From: Neodiprion pinetum
Taxonomy: Eukaryota > Arthropoda > Insecta > Hymenoptera > Diprionidae
Reading direction: 5' to 3'
NCBI RefSeq assembly: GCF_021155775.2
Contig: NC_060238.1
Coordinates: 12,407,042-12,471,041 of the forward strand
DNA length: 64,000 bases
Made by a program: the position numbers and the translations under genes. This document shows, piece after piece, positions 11,766 through 19,540 of the stretch. Numbering within the stretch: position 1 is the first letter of the stretch; each line of letters opens with the position of its first letter. The notes beneath the pieces were generated by a model. The model did no database searches and was not told the DNA's origin. It saw only the letters and a program-made list of their open reading frames with translations.

Positions 11766-13844
11766 ATGCCTCATGATTTAAAAGTTCTGAGTAAACGACA
11801 TTTGCGTCGCAAAACAGCTATAAATACTCGTAAAGTATTACTGAGTATTGCAGGCAATAATTGTGCACTCGAGCACCTTACGAAATCACAATTAAAAGAT
11901 GCTAGTCATGAACATGTGTCTTGTATCGGAGAATATGTGCACTCTATAGATAGCGATTATGATGTTGATCATATCCATCAAAGTAATGAACAGAATGAAG
12001 AAAACTCTAATTCGAACCGCGATAATAAAGATTTCAAAGACATCGAAAGTGACATAGATAGCATCAAAGCTACGTTGTACAGTTCTGAAGATAATTCAAG
12101 TTCCGTCAGCGATGAAGTGCATTTAGATGATGAAACGAACTTTGTTGAAAATTTGCGCGACTGGGCATCTTCAAATAACATCACACATAACGCGATCGAT
12201 CAATTGCTAGCATTATTGAAACCAGCACATCCTATCTTACCCTTAAGTGCTAGGACTCTACTTCACACGTCACGACGTATTGAAACGTTAAATTTAGACA
12301 ACGGAGAAATGTGTTATTTCGGTTTGGAGAAATGCTTGAGACAAAAACTCGAGTCAGGTCTCAAAAAAGGACTGTCACCTGAACATACGTTGCGAGTTGA
12401 TTTTAATATTGATGGGATTCCCGTTTATAAAAGTAGCGGAACATCATTTTGGCCAATTTTGGGACGCAGTATTTCAATGATCGATGATAGCCCATTTGTA
12501 ATTGGTGTTTATTATGGTACGGGTAAACCGATGCCACTATCTTCATATTTACGAGATTTAATTAAAGAAACGTCACGTTTAAGCACCAATGGTTTTGAGT
12601 TTAATGGCACCAAATACTTTGTCAGAGTTGGTTTATTCGCGTGTGACGCGCCCGCGAGATCTATGTTGAAAATGTGTTTAGGACATTCGGGTAAGGATGC
12701 TTGCGAGAGGTGTAAGATTCGCGCAGTTCATCTCAACCGTAAACTGTGTTATCCATGTGACACCGAATTCCAGAAGCGAAAAGATAGTGATTTTGTTGCA
12801 CCTAGTGAAAACGATCGTCACGTTAAAGGACGTTCGCCTCTTTTAGATCTTTACGTGGGACTAGTCTCCCAATTTCCTTTAGATCCCATGCATTTAATCT
12901 ACCTGGGAATTTTGAAGAGGTTGCTCCTTAAATACTGGGTCGAGGGTTCACGTGATTGCAAATTGTCTAAGGATATTTTGTTAGAAATTGAACGTATAAT
13001 GAAACTATTGGCGCGATATGTTCCGGCAGAGTTTCCTCGAAAGCCCCGTGGATTTTTGGATTTGCATCGATGGAAAGCGACAGAATTTAGATTTTTCTTG
13101 TTATATTCCGGCCCTGTTGTAATGCGGGATGTGCTAGATCGAAAAAAGTACAAACATTTTTTATTATTGTCTGCCGCCGTGTATATTCTATCGAATACAG
13201 CCTTGTTCTCGCGTTTTCGAAACATCGCGCAAGATATGATCGAAAAATTCGTTACTCAAGGTGCTAAGATATACGGACAAAACTTTGTCGTATATAATGT
13301 ACATTCGCTGCTGCATGTCATAGACGACGTAGAACGATTTGGCCCATTAGAAGAATACAGTTGCTTTGTGTATGAAAATCATTTGGGCCATTTGAAACGA
13401 CTTATTCGATCGAAACGCTTGCCGCTGCAGCAGCTGAGTAATCGACTTGAAGAACTAAGTTCTATTCGTAAAACTAATTGTCAGGAAAAATTTATTCCTA
13501 AACCCAAATTTATTGGAAATTCTCGTGAATGTCAGGCTCTGGAAACGAAAAAATTCAAAATATCAATAAAAAGGCCGGATAATGTAGTAGCTTGTGGGAC
13601 AGAAATATTAGTGATCAAATCAATCCTTTTCATTGCCGGAGAATATAGAATTATAGGTACTCCGTTCAAGTACAAGCGAGACCTTTATCAGAAACCTATT
13701 AAATCTTCCAAACTAGGGATTTTTTTCGTAAGAAGTTTCAACGTAGCGAAATCTTATCGCGTCGATGATATATTACATAAATTCGTCTGTCTTCCATTTA
13801 AAGATGGTTTCGCAGTAACTCCGATACTACACGAAATGAAATAA
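11766..13844 (+). CDS. CMC-like transposase, 692 aa, intact ORF
   Basis: Predicted DDE-type transposase that would cut and paste the surrounding element in the nucleus. The N-terminus (about residues 1-130) is acidic and Ser/Asn/Asp-rich. The catalytic core then shows FNIDGIPVYKSSGTSFWPIL (about residue 215), CDAPARSMLK with a following HSG...CERC zinc-like pair (about residues 300-320), PLDPMHLIYLGILKRLL (about 370), and YENHLGHLKRLIRS (about 535). These segments carry the likely D, D and E residues and are typical of insect CMC/EnSpm-like transposases. There is no internal stop. A splice-acceptor-like TTTTCAG at about 11667-11673 suggests a 5' untranslated exon. The DUF4806 gene follows in the same direction. 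Family membership is from motif memory, not a search. Confidence 0.75.
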   Translation: MPHDLKVLSKRHLRRKTAINTRKVLLSIAGNNCALEHLTKSQLKDASHEHVSCIGEYVHSIDSDYDVDHIHQSNEQNEENSNSNRDNKDFKDIESDIDSIKATLYSSEDNSSSVSDEVHLDDETNFVENLRDWASSNNITHNAIDQLLALLKPAHPILPLSARTLLHTSRRIETLNLDNGEMCYFGLEKCLRQKLESGLKKGLSPEHTLRVDFNIDGIPVYKSSGTSFWPILGRSISMIDDSPFVIGVYYGTGKPMPLSSYLRDLIKETSRLSTNGFEFNGTKYFVRVGLFACDAPARSMLKMCLGHSGKDACERCKIRAVHLNRKLCYPCDTEFQKRKDSDFVAPSENDRHVKGRSPLLDLYVGLVSQFPLDPMHLIYLGILKRLLLKYWVEGSRDCKLSKDILLEIERIMKLLARYVPAEFPRKPRGFLDLHRWKATEFRFFLLYSGPVVMRDVLDRKKYKHFLLLSAAVYILSNTALFSRFRNIAQDMIEKFVTQGAKIYGQNFVVYNVHSLLHVIDDVERFGPLEEYSCFVYENHLGHLKRLIRSKRLPLQQLSNRLEELSSIRKTNCQEKFIPKPKFIGNSRECQALETKKFKISIKRPDNVVACGTEILVIKSILFIAGEYRIIGTPFKYKRDLYQKPIKSSKLGIFFVRSFNVAKSYRVDDILHKFVCLPFKDGFAVTPILHEMK

Positions 13845-13858
13845 AATTTTTATTTTTT

Positions 13859-14052
13859 GTTAAACATCTCAACGAAACGAGCTCTCGACAAAAAACAGAT
13901 GATGAACCTACGATTCTCGGCAATGTGTACGAGGAAGAGGGATTCGTTCAAGACATGTATAGTATGTCTATGTCTACCTCGCACACATTCCCGAGAATCG
14001 TAGGTTCATTATCTCTTTTATATTAAAAGTTTGCTTCAATTGAGATGTTTAG
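13859..14052. repeat. Intergenic hairpin between transposase and DUF4806 gene
   Basis: Inverted arms include GAACCTACGATTCTCGG (about 13905) against its complement (about 13993-14009), and an outer pair TAAACATCTCAA / TTGAGATGTTTA. It sits 15 bp after the transposase stop. It could be a small MITE or a structured transcript end. Confidence 0.5.
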
Positions 14053-14443
14053 CAAAAAATAACATTATCGTATACCTATTACCATATACCGTATATGCCG
14101 AGTCTAATTTACCTAGTAGTCCAATATACCCAACTCTACCATATGTTCATAACATCACTTTTGAGCTGATTTATTATAGTTTTGTACGTCACATTGACGT
14201 TCAAGTATTGGTTAGACATGCGTTCCCAAAATCTTCATAATGTTTCATGATCGATTCATCTTTTAACTTATATACTACCTTGCATATTCCTATGTTGATG
14301 TCCTAATTAAAAACTTTTAAACTGGCACTTTTTGCTCAGAGTGGAATAAAAGTGCTTGAATTTTGATCAAATATAAATTTATACACCAGACTAGAGAATA
14401 TGATACATTTAACGATGTTTTTACTCAGTCGTGCTGCAGAACT

Positions 14444-16835
14444 ATGTATGCGGTGATTGAATTCTTGGTTGGCGAAGATAGAGAATGCGCATTGGTACCA
14501 GTTCTTTGGCTGGTCGAAAACAACACCCAATGTTACTGGCCACGGACAAAAACTGAAGATCATTTTACAAAACTTGTAAAATCAAAGGCTGCCTATGAAA
14601 AAACATGGCCAAAGTTTGCCATTCACAAAGTACTGCATACCGGAGGTGATTATTGGAACGTAGAACTTTTTTTTACAATTGTATACGGATTGAATGTTTC
14701 AATCATATTAATTTTCACTTGGATAAGAGTTACGACGATATATTTTGATCATATTGTACATTTGTGATTAATTTTGCTAATCAATGAGCATTCGGTATTG
14801 ATTGATATTCCTTGATTAACTAACAGATGACTACCACGACACCGAAGCAACGATGGCGCGCCTACTGGAGCTGGGCACGTCCGATGAATCCGGAATAATT
14901 CGCAACATCGCTAAAAAATCCACTGTAATACCTCAGCAAGATATTACCAATGACGTGGACGAGAATGAAGCTACGAACAGTGATGATGTCGAACCTGAGC
15001 CGCAAAAGAAAAAACGTAAACACAAAACCGACAAGAAGAAGGCTAAAAATCGACACGTTAGTAACAAAAAAAAAAAAACGAAGCGTTCTCGTGAAAGTTC
15101 AAGTAGTTTAGGTTACACCTCTTCAGCTGACGAGAATTTGCCACCGTCCGAAGTCGATGAATCGACTTCTAACCGTAATAAGAATACTCGCTACATTAAC
15201 TCAGCCAAAGGATCTACCAAAAATCAGACACCAAAGAAAAACTTGGCCCACAAGATCGTACAGCACCAGTATAATGATAATTCCCATGAGTCACCGAATC
15301 AGTTGTCTGGATATGAAACATCAAATAGAAACATTTCTAGTAGGATCATCAGGTCTACCACGCAATATGACTTATCAAGATCCTTTTCACAACTTGAACC
15401 TTCAACCCCGACCACATCACGCGAACAGAATACCTTTGAAGAAAAAACTCTGCAGTATTTAGAACACATTAAATCCTACACTGAACAAAACCATCTGCTA
15501 CTACGTAAAATCTTCTCAAAACAGAAGGAAGTCAGCATCGACGTAACAAAGAAACCAGCCGAATTCCCAAAACTTCCTCTTAACTCCATGGAAGACTTCT
15601 CCAACCTCGAAAATATCCTGAAATCCGAAGAGCATCGAACTTATTTAGTGAGTAGACCTTGCAATCATATTCAAAATATGTATGTCATGACATACGGATA
15701 GGTACTAATACCGAGCGTATTCTTCAATGAGGGCCAACCCCCTCCCTAGCGCAAACCAACACAGGCACATGAGGCTCGGCCGGGAGGGGATAGAATGCCA
15801 GTGGCCATGTTAGTCTCCACTCGACCGAACTTCACGTACGCGTCATGTGCCTGAGTTGGCTTAGCACTAGGGAGGGGGTTGTCTCTCATTGAAGAATACG
15901 CTCGGTATGTGTTGACTGCAAAGGAATAATGAAAATTACTACAGGCATACAGAATTGCGGTTCGTAACGTTTTAACCCTCTCGGACCGTATGTTGCTTCT
16001 ACGCAACACGCACTTTGAGGCTTCATAAAACTGTATCGGTCGCAAGGTCAGGGTTCTAACTGCATAGTTCCATTAAGCAAGGTCAGATGGCCTTATAGAT
16101 ACTCCTAAACCCTGAGGTAAACTGCTTTCACCCATCGAAATATCAATATGGTGAGAGATTTTCATTCAACATGAAATCGGTCTCGGTCTGATCGAGAGGG
16201 TTAACGTTAAAAAATGCTGAAAAAATATTAGGAATCGACAATCTCCAACTAGTCAAAATTGTTATCGATGTTGATAACAGTAAGAATATTTTGAATTCAA
16301 TTCGACATTCATTCATTTTAGTATTTTGTTGCAGACCGGGAAACTGGCTTCTGTTGGAGGGACAAGCGGTCGCCAATGTGTGTTGGCTATAATGAGGTCA
16401 CTACTCACAAACGAATTAGCGATGCAATTCAATTGGGCAGGGAGGGACAAAGTCCCATTTCAAAAGACATTGACAATGGAAACTGTTTACGGTAATGAAT
16501 AATTCATGAAATTTTCGAGAAACAGTTATTACTTGGATTTATCGTGTGAAAACAATATTATTCACACATTATTATTCAAATTATGCAAACTGTTAACTTT
16601 TTTCCCAATATATTCGAGATTCATCACAATTTACATTGAAATTATTCCTTATCAGTTATCAATATCGTGATATTGTACCTTCCTTTTGATGTATTTTTTC
16701 TCAGAGGCTGTGAAACAAACCTTTCTTGGCAAGAAGGAAATTGGTGATGCAACCGAAACCAGTGTTTCGTGTGCCGTGAAAGACTGGTTAAAACTAGCTC
16801 GATCACGGCATACCTATGTACGAAAGAAGGGCTAA
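14444..16835 (+). CDS. DUF4806-domain protein, four exons, intact
   Basis: Four exons join in frame by GT-AG rules: 14444-14645, 14827-15647, 16335-16491 and 16705-16835. The first exon encodes a short N-terminal module (VLWLVENNTQCYWP and a Trp/Lys-rich stretch). Exon 2 encodes a long Ser/Asn-rich linker with a nuclear-localisation-like KKKRKHKTDKKK, then FPKLPLNSMEDFSNLE. Exon 3 gives RSLLTNELAMQFNWAGRD, and exon 4 the C-terminal WLKLARSRH. The split block is the DUF4806 signature common in insect transposon-linked proteins. Its function is unknown. Its place inside the CMC TIRs, in the same orientation as the transposase, suggests a second element protein, perhaps DNA binding. The start at 14444 is chosen because it opens the conserved module; 14363 is an upstream alternative. 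Confidence 0.7.
15711..15905. mobile_element. 195-bp MITE in intron 2 of the DUF4806 gene
   Basis: The ends are inverted copies over about 60 bp, beginning CCGAGCGTATTCTTCAATGA, and are flanked by TA on both sides (15709-15710 and 15906-15907). The size, TIRs and TA duplication fit a Tc1/mariner-derived MITE. It lies wholly within an intron. Confidence 0.75.
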
Positions 16836-17710
16836 GAAACTGTGGTAAACGTCAACTAATTTTAAAAACAGTCATATAAAAGTACAAATCATACAGGCAT
16901 ATAAATATTTCTGATATAAGTGTAATATTCTTAGCGTTTTCTGTTAGTTGTAACTACCGTGAAGACGAAAGTATAGTGTAGGTTGAGCTGTGTCTATGAG
17001 CTACAAGATGTACCTTTTTTTTTGATAAATGAGTATTTATAGATATAAGATATTTGTGTAACGTTCTAACAAAGATATAATAAAATCGATTCACATATAT
17101 AAACTAAATTCGTACGCTTTCTAACTCAACCCAGACTTGTTTCTAGCTAACGTGAAATGATCTTCCTCTATAGCAGTGTACTATATACGCTTTCAATTAC
17201 ACATCCAAGATACGTTATGTATTCAAGTCTAGAGGTCCAATTAAAAACGTTTTTTAACACTGTATAATATTCGTTTAGACATAAATAATGAAAGATTAAA
17301 GCGTCATTAACAGAAAACATTTTGTCACGTTAGTTAAACGGACATTGTCAACACATTTTAATAGAAAAAATTTCCTTCATAATTTGAGTTTTAAAACGTA
17401 CTTGCGAAACGTCTCTTAGTAGTCATCAATATCCAAATATTAGACGATTACCATAAATATTAAAATAACGGATTTTCGATACGTTTTATCAACAAATTGA
17501 GATACGATTTATAAATGTTTGGTTTCAAACGTATAAAATTTGCATATGAACAACTATCGTAAGACGTCCACCAAAAACGTTTAATAAACCGAAATCACGG
17601 CGGACATTCTTCGCAATAAAATACGTAGGTGCTGCACGTTTATTCTACAGAATAAAACGTTCTTTTTTGACGAATTTCATACGCTTTATATACTGGCATT
17701 GTTTATTGGG
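16836..17710. repeat. Right subterminal region of the CMC element
   Basis: Non-coding, AT-rich, with repeated AAACGT/ACGTTT motifs in both orientations, ending in the inverted terminus GTTTATTGGG. It mirrors the left subterminal region. An AATAAA-like signal near 17080 could end the DUF4806 transcript. Confidence 0.5.
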
Positions 17711-17712
17711 AA

Positions 17713-18927
17713 GTAACTTGTACGGTGCAGCTATGAGCGTGCATTCACCAATCGGCTCGGTCGAGAGGGATTATCAGCACATCGATATAACAAACCATCC
17801 GGACGATTCGCCGATCGGTTAATTTCTGGAGGTAGATTTGGACTATCCTGTAGAACTCCGCGAGGATCACAAAGACTTGCCTCTTTGTCCCGAGCATTTT
17901 ACTCCTCCAGGTAGTAAAAACGTCAAACTCGCGACCACCCTCCACTCCAAAACATATTATACATTGCACTATAGAAATTTGAAGCATTGTTTGAGTTTAG
18001 AATTGAAAGTAACGAAAATGCACAGAGTTTTGAAGTTTGCACAATCTCCATGGCTCGAGCCTTACATCACGCTCAACACGGACATGCGCAAACGGTCTAG
18101 GAATGAATTTGAGAAAAACTTTTACAAACTCATGAATAACGCGGTGTTCGGCAATACTATGGAGAATGTGCGAAATCATAAAGATGTAGAATTGGTTACA
18201 AAATGGTAGGGAAGAGGTGGTACGAGAGCGCTTATTGCCCGAGCAAACTTTCACAGCTGCACCGTATTTGGCGCTGATATGGTAATCATTGAAATGAATC
18301 GTGTCAAAGTTCACTTCGCTAAACCTATTTACGTCGGTGCATCGATTCTGGATCTATCAAAAATCATTCTTTACGATTTTCACTATAATTATGTCAAATC
18401 CAACTTTTCGAACAACGAGGTCAAATTGTTGTATAGCGACACAGACAGCCTTATTTATCAATTGAACTTATCGAACATCTACGATATCGTCAAACGTGAT
18501 GTGGATACAATGTTTGATACCTCTGACTATCCGCCCGACAATGTGTATGGCATTCCGCTCAAAAACAAGAAACGACTAGGGCTAATGAAGGATGAAAATA
18601 ATGGTAAAATTATGACAGAGTTTGTGGGACTGCGAGCAAAACTGTACACATTTACTACGATGGGCGGGGATGGGGAAAAAGTGAGTAAGCGCGCCAAGGG
18701 TGTGAAAAATTCGTCGATTAATAGCATCACGTTTGATGATTATAAGCGCTGTCTGATGGCTTACCAAGAGTTGACCCTCTCCCAGTGTCTGATACGAAGT
18801 AAGAAATATGAAGTAAGCACGATCGTACGAAAAAAAATTGGCTTTCAGTTGGCAGGATGACAAGCGGCAATTGATACCTGGACAGTCCGACACCCTACCT
18901 TGGGGGTTTGTCCCAGCCTCCCAATAG
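17713..18927 (+). pseudogene. Polinton-1 DNA polymerase B, C-terminal polymerase half
   Basis: Continuation of polB after the CMC insertion. Pol motif A (an NLYGAAMS-type segment) straddles the junction. The Kx3-NSxYG-equivalent NFYKLMNNAVFGNTMENV lies at about 18118-18175. Motif C, YSDTDSL, is intact at about 18430. A downstream KRAKGVK...FDDY segment is also typical of Polinton PolB. There is one in-frame stop at 17820, another near 18208, and a frame change near 18840, after which a C-terminal PWGFVPAS runs to a stop at 18927. The catalytic aspartates survive, but the gene is dead. Confidence 0.85.
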
Positions 18928-19320
18928 CTATAGGATAAAACTGTAGACGTAAAATTACTGTGAATATTCACGTTTGACGCCTCGGGTGATCCGCCATCAT
19001 GCGGAAACGATATTGACTGGATTTAAAAATGTGAATTCATATACTTCACATTCATTCATTTATTCATTTATTTTTTATCAATATATTGAGAAATTATTTA
19101 TTTTTATTCGTTCACCTCGAGAAAAGTTGTCAGAAAACAAAAAAAAGTTTTCAGAAAATGAAAAAAAGTTTTCCAAAAGCTTTTTTCCCATTTGATTAAC
19201 ACGTAAAAAATGTTTTCAGAAAATGAAAATAAGTTTTCTGAAAACGAAAAAGTTTTCTGAAAATGAAAAAAAGTTTTCCAAAAAATGAAATATGTAATAA
19301 TCGTATGGAAAAATTTCAGC
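18928..19320. other. Polinton-1 interior with a degenerate GTTTTCAGAAAATG repeat
   Basis: No gene is recognised. From about 19120 to 19295 there are six or more degenerate copies of a ~20-bp AGTTTTC(T/C)GAAAATGAAAA motif. The rest is unremarkable. Confidence 0.5.
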
Positions 19321-19382
19321 TAATTATTATTATTATTGTTGTTGTTGTTGTCGTTGTCGTCGTCGTCGTCGTCGTCGTCGTC
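19321..19382. repeat. (ATT)/(GTT)/(CGT) trinucleotide tract at the LINE 3' side
   Basis: Successive trinucleotide runs ATT, GTT, then GTC/CGT abut the 3' end of the R1-clade LINE. A matching (ATT)n tract lies at its 5' side (24000-24066), consistent with insertion into a (TAA)n microsatellite. Confidence 0.7.
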
Positions 19383-19540
19383 GGGGGTTTGGGGATGTGA
19401 ATTTTTATGTCACCCAGCTTCTGACGGGCCACGGCTACTTCAGACGCTACCTACACAGTTCAGGTTGTGTAGGTAGCGTCTGAAGTAGCCGTGGCCCGTC
19501 AGAAGCTGGGTGACATAAAAATTCACATCCCCAAACCCCC
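19383..19540. repeat. 75-bp perfect inverted duplication at the LINE 3' end
   Basis: 19383-19457 is the exact reverse complement of 19466-19540 with an 8-bp spacer. The right arm is the C-terminal coding part of ORF2; the left arm is the same sequence in reverse orientation. This is a snap-back junction, unlike a normal LINE 3' end. Confidence 0.9.

Larger units (their letters stand above)
7423..17710 (+). mobile_element. CMC-type (CACTA/Mirage/Chapaev-like) DNA transposon with two genes
   Basis: A 10,288-bp insertion whose ends are inverted copies beginning CCCAATAAAC (left 7423, right ending 17710), with similarity fading over about 30-40 bp. It contains a 692-aa transposase and a DUF4806 gene, both on the + strand. 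The flanks carry AA on each side. Excising the element and one AA keeps the polB reading frame, which supports a 2-bp target duplication. The ends are rich in subterminal motifs such as ACGTTTATGAAATTC and AAAACGTT. The superfamily call rests on the transposase motifs; the clade is uncertain. Confidence 0.7.

Noticed and set aside
7416..17717. 8-bp hAT-like target duplication GACGTAAC/GAAGTAAC
   Set aside because: It has one mismatch, would break the PolB frame on excision, and the transposase is not hAT-like. The 2-bp AA reading keeps the frame.
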